Source: Planctomycetaceae bacterium
GTDB lineage: Bacteria; Planctomycetota; Planctomycetia; Planctomycetales; Planctomycetaceae
Assembly (NCBI GenBank): GCA_947479075.1
Contig: CANJZR010000096.1
Location: 1-10,095 of the forward strand
Direction of reading: 5' to 3'
Length of the DNA stretch: 10,095 nt
Shown here: piece after piece, positions 1-6,017 of the stretch
How the letters are laid out: every line of letters begins with the position of its first letter
Position numbering within the stretch: position 1 is the first letter of the stretch
Translations under genes and position numbers: made by a program
Notes under the pieces: generated by a model
The model's input: the letters and a program-made list of their open reading frames with translations, nothing else
Database searches by the model: none
What the model was told of the DNA's origin: nothing

Positions 1-186
1 CAGGCGATCTACGAACAGCTCAAGGCCCGCAAAATCCTGGTCCGCTTCATGAAGTTCCCGGGCCTCAGCTCCACCGGGGAGTCGGGAGCCGACAAGGTGT
101 GGGACGGACTGCGGATCACGGTTGGAACTGATCCGCAGGTCGACGCATTCCTGGCTGCGATTACCGAAATCGTCGCCAGCTTGTGA
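1..186 (+). CDS. hisC: Histidinol-phosphate aminotransferase, C-terminal end (partial)
   Basis: This is the last 61 codons of a gene that enters from the left edge in frame 1 and ends with TGA at 184-186. The visible peptide contains ILVRFMKFPGL followed by LRITVGTDPQ and a terminal helix. This is the C-terminal small-domain pattern of HisC (a class I/II PLP-dependent aminotransferase), where the arginine in the LRIT(V/I)G motif contributes to binding the substrate carboxylate or phosphate. HisC converts imidazole acetol-phosphate and glutamate to histidinol-phosphate in the cytoplasm. The PLP lysine lies outside the window. The next gene is hisB, whose product is the HisC substrate, which supports the call. 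A related aminotransferase cannot be fully excluded from so short a piece. Confidence 0.85.
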   Translation, partial: QAIYEQLKARKILVRFMKFPGLSSTGESGADKVWDGLRITVGTDPQVDAFLAAITEIVASL

Positions 187-216
187 CTCGATCGATTCAG
201 CTTTCCAACTGGCTCT

Positions 217-271
217 GGACAGACAGGAATGTCTGTCCCACTCAGGATTCTGGTGGAACAGACCTGTCTAC
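217..271. repeat. Paired hairpin repeat between hisC and hisB (REP-like)
   Basis: Positions 217-238 form a perfect inverted repeat: arms GGACAGACA and TGTCTGTCC (9 bp) around a GGAA loop. At 254-271 lies TGGAACAGACCTGTCTAC. It resembles the reverse complement of the first unit (TGGGACAGACATTCCTGTCT at its start), with the middle bases lost. The pair therefore looks like two head-to-head copies of one small palindromic element, the second decayed. There is no T-run, so a Rho-independent terminator is unlikely. From memory, similar self-complementary units recur in planctomycete intergenic regions, but this window alone does not prove dispersal. Confidence 0.6.
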
Positions 272-318
272 AACTGCCATCACGCTCACGAAACACACAT
301 TCACGACGAGAACCGCCG

Positions 319-915
319 ATGCCTCCACGGACCGCTTCGATTCAGCGCAAGACAGCTGAGACAGATATTTCGCTCTCGATCAACCTCGACGGTTCGGGGA
401 AGGCTGATATCCAGACCGGCGTTGGGTTCTTTGACCACATGCTGACGCTGCTGGCCAAGCACGGTCTGTTCGACCTGACCGTGAAGGCGGTCGGCGATCT
501 GCATGTCGACCACCACCACACGGTCGAGGACACGGGGATCTGTCTCGGTCGTGCGATTCTGCAAGCCGTGGGCGACAAGGTCGGGATATCCCGTTACGGC
601 TGCTTCACGCTGCCCATGGAAGACACGCTGATTACCTCAGCCCTCGATCTGAGCGGTCGGTTCTGGTTCATCGACAAGTTCGAGTTTCCGACCGAGAAGA
701 TCGGTGAGTTTGACACCCAGCTGGTCGAAGTCTTCTGGCAGGCGGTGGCAGCCAACGCCCTGATGAACCTGCACGTTGTCCTCCACCACGGCCGGAACAG
801 CCACCACATCTCGGAGGCAATTTTCAAGGGGACCGCCCGAGCCCTGCGCATGGCGGTCACAGTTGACCCTCGGCAAACCGGAGTCCCGTCGTCCAAAGGG
901 ACGCTGAGCGAGTGA
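319..915 (+). CDS. hisB: Imidazoleglycerol-phosphate dehydratase (HisB)
   Basis: HisB catalyses the sixth step of histidine synthesis, the Mn-dependent dehydration of imidazoleglycerol phosphate to imidazole acetol-phosphate, in the cytoplasm. The 198-residue product is the usual length of the monofunctional enzyme, with no HisN-type phosphatase domain. Visible family motifs are NLDGSG (22-27), GVGFFDHML (34-42), the metal-binding DHHHTVED (64-71) and HHISEAIFKG (162-171). These are the two His-rich clusters of the duplicated fold. I chose ATG 319 because the protein then begins close to the conserved T-A-S-I-Q-R-K-T-x-E-T segment, as in homologues. An in-frame ATG at 229 would add 30 residues of unrelated sequence, and its ATG lies inside the upstream hairpin repeat. 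The Shine-Dalgarno site is weak (GACGAG around 304-309). The gene follows hisC after 132 bp. Confidence 0.95.
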   Translation: MPPRTASIQRKTAETDISLSINLDGSGKADIQTGVGFFDHMLTLLAKHGLFDLTVKAVGDLHVDHHHTVEDTGICLGRAILQAVGDKVGISRYGCFTLPMEDTLITSALDLSGRFWFIDKFEFPTEKIGEFDTQLVEVFWQAVAANALMNLHVVLHHGRNSHHISEAIFKGTARALRMAVTVDPRQTGVPSSKGTLSE

Positions 916-949
916 GTTAGGCTCCTTTGGCGTCCGCCTGACCGCATTG

Positions 950-965
950 CGGTACCCGGGTACCG
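950..965. repeat. 16-bp perfect palindrome upstream of rplM
   Basis: CGGTACCCGGGTACCG reads identically on both strands and contains two copies of GGTACC. It lies 35 bp past the hisB stop and about 55 bp upstream of the candidate rplM -35 box. Perfect dyads of this size can be protein-binding operators or the remains of a hairpin. With no loop and no T-run it is not a typical terminator. No function is assigned. Confidence 0.5.
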
Positions 966-1020
966 TACGAATCGGCTTTCACTCTCACGCAGACTGGCGA
1001 AATTCGGATCGCTGACTCTG

Positions 1021-1049
1021 TTGAACCCGATTGTCGATTTCTGTACTAT
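1021..1049 (+). promoter_or_regulatory. Candidate sigma-70-like promoter for rplM-rpsI
   Basis: TTGAAC (1021-1026) and TACTAT (1044-1049) are separated by 17 bp, the optimal spacing. Each matches the E. coli consensus at four of six positions. A transcript would start near 1056, giving a leader of about 60 nt before the GTG start of rplM. The position between hisB and the ribosomal protein genes suits an independent operon promoter. Planctomycete promoter consensus sequences are poorly defined, so this is an inference from motif and place only. Confidence 0.4.
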
Positions 1050-1065
1050 TCGGGACTTCCCCACC

Positions 1066-1087
1066 CGGCGGGCGATGACGCCCACCG
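1066..1087 (+). promoter_or_regulatory. Leader hairpin upstream of rplM
   Basis: CGG-C-GGGCG (1066-1074) pairs with CGCCC-A-CCG (1079-1087) around an ATGA loop, giving eight GC-rich pairs with one C/A mismatch. It lies between the candidate promoter and the Shine-Dalgarno site (GAGGTG, 1105-1110), so it would be in the mRNA leader. Autoregulation of the rplM-rpsI operon by L13 through its leader is known in other bacteria. Whether this hairpin does that is inference. Confidence 0.35.
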
Positions 1088-1117
1088 CTGAGAAGATGGT
1101 CAATTGAGGTGCAAGTC

Positions 1118-1600
1118 GTGTCTACGAAAACGTTTATGGCGAAGAAGGAATTGGTCAAACCCGAGTGGTTTGTGATCGATGCCGAAGGAGAGATCGTCGG
1201 CCATCTCGCCACCAAGATCGCCACAATTCTCATGGGGAAGCACAAACCCGAGTTCACCCCGCATGTGGTGACCGGTGATTGTGTCATCATCCTGAATGTC
1301 GGTAAGGTTCGCTTCAGCGGCAAGGTCACTGCCAGCGAAGAGATGCCCTACCTGACCAAAAAGATGAGCCAGAAAGAATACGACTACTACACTGGTTTCC
1401 CCAGCGGTCGTCGTATTGTGACTGCCGAGCAGATGATCAAGCGGAATCCAGGCTACGTGCTGCGAGAAGCTGTGCGTCGCATGCTCCCGAAGAACAAGCT
1501 GGCTTCGATCATGCTGAAGAATCTGCGACTCTTCACCGGATCAACGCACACGCACCAGGCTCAGCAACCTCAAGAACTCCCAGCCTGGCTCAAGGGCTAA
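1118..1600 (+). CDS. rplM: 50S ribosomal protein L13
   Basis: L13 is an early-assembly protein of the large ribosomal subunit that binds 23S rRNA. The 160-residue product contains the N-terminal STKTFMAK segment, the core WFVIDAEGEIVGHLATKIA (17-35), GKHKPEFTPH (40-49) and the C-terminal signature MLPKNKLASIMLKNLRLFTG (122-141), followed by STHTHQAQQP (142-151). It is slightly longer than the roughly 142 residues of E. coli L13, mainly through a short N-terminal addition and a C-terminal tail. The GTG at 1118 is preferred because GAGGTG (1105-1110) sits 7 nt upstream, an ideal ribosome-binding site. An in-frame GTG at 1109 overlaps that site and is unlikely. The next gene is rpsI after 72 bp, the classic L13-S9 operon. 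Confidence 0.97.
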   Translation: MSTKTFMAKKELVKPEWFVIDAEGEIVGHLATKIATILMGKHKPEFTPHVVTGDCVIILNVGKVRFSGKVTASEEMPYLTKKMSQKEYDYYTGFPSGRRIVTAEQMIKRNPGYVLREAVRRMLPKNKLASIMLKNLRLFTGSTHTHQAQQPQELPAWLKG

Positions 1601-1672
1601 TTGCTGGATCGATTTCGGGTGTGACGGTAAACACCCGCTCAAGACTCACAAATACTGTTCGGAACGTGGTTT

Positions 1673-2185
1673 ATGTCGACTGACGCACCGCAGATTGAAA
1701 TGCCAGAACTGACCATCGGATCGACCGCAGAAGTTGCGGTGGAGGCCGTAGACGTTGTCGAACGAGTCGCTCCCGCGATCCGCGGTAAGGTTGACCGCTT
1801 TGGCGTTTGCTGGGGAACTGGTCGTCGTAAGACCGCTGTTGCCCGCGTCCGCGTGAAGGACGGCAGCGGCAAGATCACCGTCAACGGACGGGAAATGACC
1901 GAGTATTTCCCCCTGATCGCCGATCAGAACGCAGTGCTGGCCGTCCTCCGGGCCACCAGCATGCTCGAAAAGGTCGAAGTCATCATCCAGGTGGAAGGTG
2001 GCGGATCGACTGGTCAGAGCGGAGCCTGCAAGTTGGGCATCGCCCGTGCACTCCAGGCCAAGAATCCTGCACTGCACCCGATTCTGACTGAGGGCAAGTA
2101 CCTCACCCGTGACGATCGTAAGGTCGAACGTAAGAAGTACGGCCACAAGAAAGCACGTCGCAGCTTCCAGTTCTCGAAGCGTTAA
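1673..2185 (+). CDS. rpsI: 30S ribosomal protein S9
   Basis: S9 is a small-subunit protein whose C-terminal tail reaches the decoding region and contacts P-site tRNA. The 170-residue product has the S9 core from about residue 47 (WGTGRRKTAVARVR, 47-60), the GGGSTGQSGACKLGIARAL signature (109-127), LTRDDRKVERKKYG (144-157) and the invariant end FQFSKR (165-170). Residues 1-46 are an acidic, Ala/Val-rich extension absent from the roughly 130-residue E. coli protein. The ATG at 1673 has only a weak purine-rich site upstream (GGAACG). Translation probably benefits from coupling to rplM. The operon ends at the terminator 24 bp downstream. Confidence 0.97.
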   Translation: MSTDAPQIEMPELTIGSTAEVAVEAVDVVERVAPAIRGKVDRFGVCWGTGRRKTAVARVRVKDGSGKITVNGREMTEYFPLIADQNAVLAVLRATSMLEKVEVIIQVEGGGSTGQSGACKLGIARALQAKNPALHPILTEGKYLTRDDRKVERKKYGHKKARRSFQFSKR

Positions 2186-2209
2186 TCGCCTGTCGAGACT
2201 GTCACTTAC

Positions 2210-2240
2210 AAAAGCCCAGTGGAATCCACTGGGCTTTTTT
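2210..2240 (+). terminator. Rho-independent terminator of rplM-rpsI
   Basis: AAAAGCCCAGTGG (2210-2222) pairs with CCACTGGGCTTTT (2226-2238) around a three-base loop, giving a 13-bp stem at most that ends in a run of six T. It begins 24 bp after the rpsI stop. This is the clearest terminator in the window and separates the ribosomal operon from murA. The A-run on the left arm could give partial activity on the opposite strand too. Confidence 0.92.
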
Positions 2241-2387
2241 GTTGACCGCGCAGCTCTTGCGCTGTCGTCAGGTCGAAGAGCATACGCCGACTCCGTTACA
2301 CATTCACCCGTTCAGGTTCACTCGGTAGACTCCGGAGCTGTGGACGCCATGGGCGGCGGCTGGCGGACGATCAATATGCATACCTGA

Positions 2388-3671
2388 ATGGCTCCGCGGA
2401 TGGACCGATTTATTATTCAAGGAGGTCGTCCGCTTCGGGGCACTGTGCAGGTCAGCGGGTCAAAAAATGCCGCTTTGCCGATGATGGCTGCGAGTCTTGT
2501 CGCCAGCGGGCCGTTGCAACTCAATCAGGTGCCGGATCTCGCCGATGTCCGGACCCTAGCGGCTCTCCTGCAATCGCTCGGCGTTGAGTCAGAACGCCAC
2601 GCGGGCAACATCGTGTTGAACTGCGTCGATAATCACTCGTGTCGGGCCGACTACGAACTGGTGCGGCGGATGCGGGCCAGCATTTGTGTCCTGGGTCCAC
2701 TGCTCGCCAAACGCCACAAGGCCATTGTCTCACTGCCCGGAGGCTGCAACATCGGCCATCGTCCGATCGATCTGCATCTGATGGGACTGCGAGCTTTGGG
2801 GGCCGAGATTCAGATTGAGAATGGCTACGTCATTGCGTCAGCTGGTCGACTGAAAGGGGCGAAGATTTCCCTGGGTGGCGATCAGGGGAGTACTGTGACC
2901 GGGACCTGCAACGTGATGACCGCCGCTTGCCTGGCCACTGGGACCACGGTCATCGATTCCGCAGCCTGCGAACCCGAAGTCGTCGACCTCGGCCAGCTCC
3001 TGATTGCGATGGGAGCACGGATCGAGGGGCTCGGCACGTCGCAACTCGTCATTGATGGCGTCGAGGATCTCTCGGGAGCCACGCACACCGTCATCCCAGA
3101 CCGCATCGAAGCTGCCACGTTGATGATCGCAGCTGCGATTACCCACGGCGAAATCACGATTGAAAACATCCGTGCCGACCATCTGACCGCGGTTTGTGAG
3201 ATTCTGAGCCAGATGGGAGTCTCAATGGCCTGGGGCTCAAACCGCTGCCGGATTAAGCTCTCTGGCCCGTTGCAGCCTGTTGAGTGTCAGGCCGTTCCCT
3301 ACCCCGGATTCCCGACCGATGTTCAGGCGCAGCTGACAGCTCTCCTGTGCCTGACCCCCGGAAAGAGTACGGTCACCGATAAAGTTTTTCCCAGTCGTTT
3401 CATGCATGTGTCAGAGCTCTTGCGCATGGGAGCAAACATCCGTCGCGATGGCGACAGCGCCTTCATCAGTGGGGTGACATCACTCTCGGGCGCGCACGTG
3501 ATGGCCAGCGATCTGCGGGCCAGTGCCGCCCTCGTGCTCGCGGCACTGGCGGCTCGGGGAGAGACGGTCATTCATCGCATTTACCATCTCGACCGAGGTT
3601 ACGAACAGCTGGAATTGAAGCTGCAGTCGCTCGGAGCTTCCGTCGAACGCCGCCCCGACACCGTGGCATAA
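2388..3671 (+). CDS. murA: UDP-N-acetylglucosamine 1-carboxyvinyltransferase (MurA)
   Basis: MurA transfers enolpyruvate from PEP to UDP-GlcNAc, the first committed step of peptidoglycan synthesis, in the cytoplasm. The 427-residue product matches the usual family length of about 420. Landmarks are GSKNAALP (24-31) with the UDP-GlcNAc-contacting lysine K26, the loop LPGGCNIGHRPIDLH with catalytic C120, PGFPTD with D311, and DRGYE with R403. The Cys rather than Asp in the loop predicts fosfomycin sensitivity of the enzyme. The start is uncertain: ATG 2388 gives MAPRMDRF, while in-frame ATG 2400 gives the homologue-like MDRFIIQGG. Neither has a good Shine-Dalgarno site. The gene lies downstream of the rpsI terminator and so needs its own promoter, which I could not identify with confidence. 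Confidence 0.95.
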   Translation: MAPRMDRFIIQGGRPLRGTVQVSGSKNAALPMMAASLVASGPLQLNQVPDLADVRTLAALLQSLGVESERHAGNIVLNCVDNHSCRADYELVRRMRASICVLGPLLAKRHKAIVSLPGGCNIGHRPIDLHLMGLRALGAEIQIENGYVIASAGRLKGAKISLGGDQGSTVTGTCNVMTAACLATGTTVIDSAACEPEVVDLGQLLIAMGARIEGLGTSQLVIDGVEDLSGATHTVIPDRIEAATLMIAAAITHGEITIENIRADHLTAVCEILSQMGVSMAWGSNRCRIKLSGPLQPVECQAVPYPGFPTDVQAQLTALLCLTPGKSTVTDKVFPSRFMHVSELLRMGANIRRDGDSAFISGVTSLSGAHVMASDLRASAALVLAALAARGETVIHRIYHLDRGYEQLELKLQSLGASVERRPDTVA

Positions 3672-3826
3672 ACGATTCCCGGTTGCACGCAGCCCGAAGG
3701 CAATTCAACTCGATGTTGGTCTCTACTGCGTTTGCAGATATCTGAGGTTGACCACACCCCCCCATGATCGATCTACTCTAAGCTCGAAGTTCTGGAACCG
3801 ACCATTCTGATTCAGGCCTGATTTTG

Positions 3827-4792
3827 ATGCGTGTGATCGTTACCGGCGGGGCCGGATTCATTGGCAGCCACATCGTGGAGCAACTGCTCGCAAGTGGTCA
3901 CGAACCGCATGTGATCGACAATCTGTCGACGGGAGATCGTCGTAACGTCCCCGCCGGAGTCGTTCTGCACGAAGTTGATGTGCGAAATCTGGCGGATGTC
4001 CAGAAGGTCTTCGAGGCTGTCCGTCCTCAGGCCGTGACACACCAGGCCGCACAGATGTCGGTCAGCCTTTCGGTACGCGAGCCCTATTTCGACGCCGAAG
4101 TGAACGTCATGGGCTTGTTGTCAGTGCTACAGGCTGCGGACCGGACTGGTGTTGAGCGGTTCGTATTCGCCTCCTCGGGCGGAGTTCTCTACGGCGATGT
4201 CGATGTGCCCGCTCCGGAAACGCATCCGGCCGATCCGGTTTCTCCCTACGGGATCAGCAAGTGGGTGGGCGAGCGTTACCTGAAGTTCTATTCCCAGCAA
4301 TCGAAGATGACCTGTATCGCCCTGCGGTATTCCAACGTCTTCGGCCCCCGACAGAACCCGCACGGTGAGGCGGGAGTCGTTGCGATTTTCTGCCAGCGAC
4401 TCCTGCGTGGTGAGTCCGCCACCATCAACGGAGATGGCAAGTACATCCGCGACTACGTCTATGTCACCGATGTCGCCGCTGCGAATATCAACGCCCTCAC
4501 TCAGCCCGCGATTGAGCCGTTTCGTCCCTACAACGTGGGAACCGGCCAGCCGACTGACACCAACCAGATTGGCGAAGCCATCCACCGTGAATGCCAGCGG
4601 CTGGCTGGCCCGGGACAGACCGTTCCTCCGCTGGGCCACGGTCCCGCACGGGCCGGAGACTTGCGATCCAATATGATTGATTCCACGCGGGCCAAGGTCG
4701 ACTGGGGCTGGACTCCGCAAGTCGACTTTGCGTCAGGTCTGCGACAGACCGTACAATGGTTTCATTCGCAGGCAGGCGAAGTCCGGCACTGA
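3827..4792 (+). CDS. NAD-dependent epimerase/dehydratase, UDP-glucose 4-epimerase-like
   Basis: This is an extended short-chain dehydrogenase of 321 residues. It has the NAD-binding TGGAGFIGS (6-14), the acidic residue ending strand 2 (D31 in IDNLSTG), HQAAQ (72-76), the active-site ASSGG (115-119), catalytic Y141-x3-K145 in YGISK, and RYSNVFGPRQNPHGEAGVV. The last motif is typical of bacterial and archaeal UDP-glucose/UDP-GlcNAc 4-epimerases. The likely reaction is reversible C4 epimerisation of a UDP-hexose, giving UDP-galactose or the N-acetyl form. The exact substrate cannot be read from sequence. ATG 3827 is chosen because the Rossmann strand begins directly after it. A TTG at 3824 would add one residue. 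A 10-bp palindrome (3812-3821) overlaps the weak ribosome-binding region. It heads a run of three sugar-nucleotide enzymes; the next gene follows after 92 bp. Confidence 0.85.
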   Translation: MRVIVTGGAGFIGSHIVEQLLASGHEPHVIDNLSTGDRRNVPAGVVLHEVDVRNLADVQKVFEAVRPQAVTHQAAQMSVSLSVREPYFDAEVNVMGLLSVLQAADRTGVERFVFASSGGVLYGDVDVPAPETHPADPVSPYGISKWVGERYLKFYSQQSKMTCIALRYSNVFGPRQNPHGEAGVVAIFCQRLLRGESATINGDGKYIRDYVYVTDVAAANINALTQPAIEPFRPYNVGTGQPTDTNQIGEAIHRECQRLAGPGQTVPPLGHGPARAGDLRSNMIDSTRAKVDWGWTPQVDFASGLRQTVQWFHSQAGEVRH

Positions 4793-4837
4793 GTCGTCAG
4801 CGCCCTTCACGACACCGTTTACACTTTCACCACACTC

Positions 4838-4859
4838 GCATCAGAGCCGTCTCTGGTGC
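4838..4859 (+). promoter_or_regulatory. Stem-loop between epimerase and UDP-xylose synthase genes
   Basis: GCATCAGAG (4838-4846) pairs with CTCTGGTGC (4851-4859), nine pairs including one G-T, around a CCGT tetraloop. It ends 25 nt before the ATG of the next gene and lacks a T-run, so it is more likely an mRNA processing, stability or leader element than a terminator. The pairing is seen directly; the function is unknown. Confidence 0.4.
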
Positions 4860-4884
4860 TCAGACACCCACTTCAGACACACCT

Positions 4885-5820
4885 ATGCAAATTCTTGTCA
4901 CCGGCGGCGCGGGTTTCCTTGGCAGTCATCTGTGCGAGCGACTGCTCAACCGGGGCGACACCGTGGTCTGCCTCGACAACTTCTTCTCCGGACGCAAAGA
5001 GAACATCGCCCATCTGATGGGCAATTCTCGTTTTGAAGTCATCCGGCACGACATTGTGGACCCGATTAAGGTCGAGTGCGATCAGATCTACAACCTCGCC
5101 TGTCCCGCCTCGCCGGTTGCTTATCAGTACAACCCGATCAAGACCATCAAGACCTCCACCCTCGGGATGATCAACGTCCTCGGACTCGCCAAACGTTGCC
5201 GGGCTCGCATCCTGCACACCTCGACCAGCGAGGTCTATGGAGACCCGGAAGTTCATCCCCAGCGTGAAGACTACTGGGGGAATGTGAATCCTCTTGGGCC
5301 TCGCAGCTGTTATGACGAAGGGAAGCGTGTCGCCGAGTCGCTGTGCATGAACTATCACCTGGCCAATGGTGTTGCCGTCCGTATCATGCGGATCTTCAAC
5401 ACCTATGGACCGCGGATGGACCCCAATGATGGCCGCGTTGTGTCCAACTTCATCATGCAGGCCCTGCGCGGCGATCCGATTACGCTGTACGGTGATGGCA
5501 AGCAGACGCGTTCGTTCTGCTATGTCGATGACAACATCGACGGCATGATCAAGTTGATGGATCAGGACACGGAGATCGGCCCGGTCAACATCGGCAATCC
5601 GGTTGAGAACACGATGATCGAGCTGGCTCAGGAGGTGATTTCGCTGACCGGCTCCAAGTCCAAGCTGATCAACGTCGATCTGCCGAAGGATGACCCGAAG
5701 CAGCGCTGCCCCAACATCACCAAGGCCAAGGCCGTGCTGGGCTGGGAACCGAAGGTCGATCTGCGGACAGGTCTGTCCCGGACGATCGAGTACTACAAGA
5801 AGACGCAGTTCGCGAAGTAG
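4885..5820 (+). CDS. UDP-glucuronate decarboxylase (UDP-xylose synthase)
   Basis: The enzyme oxidises UDP-glucuronate at C4 with bound NAD, decarboxylates it and re-reduces it to UDP-xylose in the cytoplasm. The 311-residue protein shows TGGAGFLGSH (6-15), DNFFSGRKEN (31-40), the family hallmark NLACPASPVAYQYNP (70-84), TSTSEVYGDP (112-121) with active-site E116, YWGNVNP (130-136), the SCYDEGKR segment with Y143 and K147, and YGPRMDPNDGRVVSNFI (174-190). These closely follow plant and bacterial UXS enzymes. An in-frame ATG at 4756 would add 43 residues overlapping the previous gene. ATG 4885 puts the Rossmann strand at the N-terminus and is preferred, although no strong ribosome-binding site is present. 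There is no membrane segment, unlike animal UXS. It sits between two other UDP-sugar enzymes and shares its substrate with the one downstream. Confidence 0.94.
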   Translation: MQILVTGGAGFLGSHLCERLLNRGDTVVCLDNFFSGRKENIAHLMGNSRFEVIRHDIVDPIKVECDQIYNLACPASPVAYQYNPIKTIKTSTLGMINVLGLAKRCRARILHTSTSEVYGDPEVHPQREDYWGNVNPLGPRSCYDEGKRVAESLCMNYHLANGVAVRIMRIFNTYGPRMDPNDGRVVSNFIMQALRGDPITLYGDGKQTRSFCYVDDNIDGMIKLMDQDTEIGPVNIGNPVENTMIELAQEVISLTGSKSKLINVDLPKDDPKQRCPNITKAKAVLGWEPKVDLRTGLSRTIEYYKKTQFAK

Positions 5821-5861
5821 TGCGGGACGCGGAGTCCGTCGAACCTCAGATATCCTGATTA

Positions 5862-5924
5862 GATCGTGTCGAACCATGCGGGACGAATTCCGGGTGACCA
5901 CCCGTTATTCGTCTCAGCACGATC
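5862..5924 (+). promoter_or_regulatory. Multi-tier RNA fold upstream of UDP-glucuronate 4-epimerase
   Basis: Three nested stems can be drawn. The outer is GATCGTG (5862-5868) with CACGATC (5918-5924). The middle is 5880-5888 with 5907-5915, nine pairs including one G-T (core GACGAAT/ATTCGTC). The inner is CGGGTG (5891-5896) with CACCCG (5899-5904), or five pairs closing a GACC loop. A 2x2 internal loop separates the inner and middle stems; an asymmetric 11/2 loop separates the middle and outer stems. The fold lies between the uxs stop and the next gene's strong Shine-Dalgarno site (6005-6012). No U-tract follows, so it is unlikely to be an intrinsic terminator. A leader element or small RNA is possible. 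Confidence 0.4.
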
Positions 5925-6017
5925 AGGAAGTCAATGATCGACGTACCATGTTTCGGGCCTCGATGTCTCAGGCGTCTCACGGCAAATTGAATCACCCAGA
6001 ATCCAAGGAGGGATCCG

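Noticed and set aside
2242..2270. Promoter for murA starting at TTGACC just after the terminator
   Set aside because: No acceptable -10 box lies at 16-18 bp spacing.
3748..3779. Promoter for the epimerase gene (TTGACC and TACTCT)
   Set aside because: The spacing is 20 bp and the -10 match is poor. The run of seven C between them adds nothing diagnostic.
4873..5901. 342-codon open frame on the minus strand across the UDP-xylose synthase gene
   Set aside because: It mirrors a well-conserved gene on the + strand. The translation has no family motif.
5911..5979. GTCTCA repeated at 5911, 5965 and 5974
   Set aside because: Short hexamers with irregular spacing; no repeat array or CRISPR-like structure.
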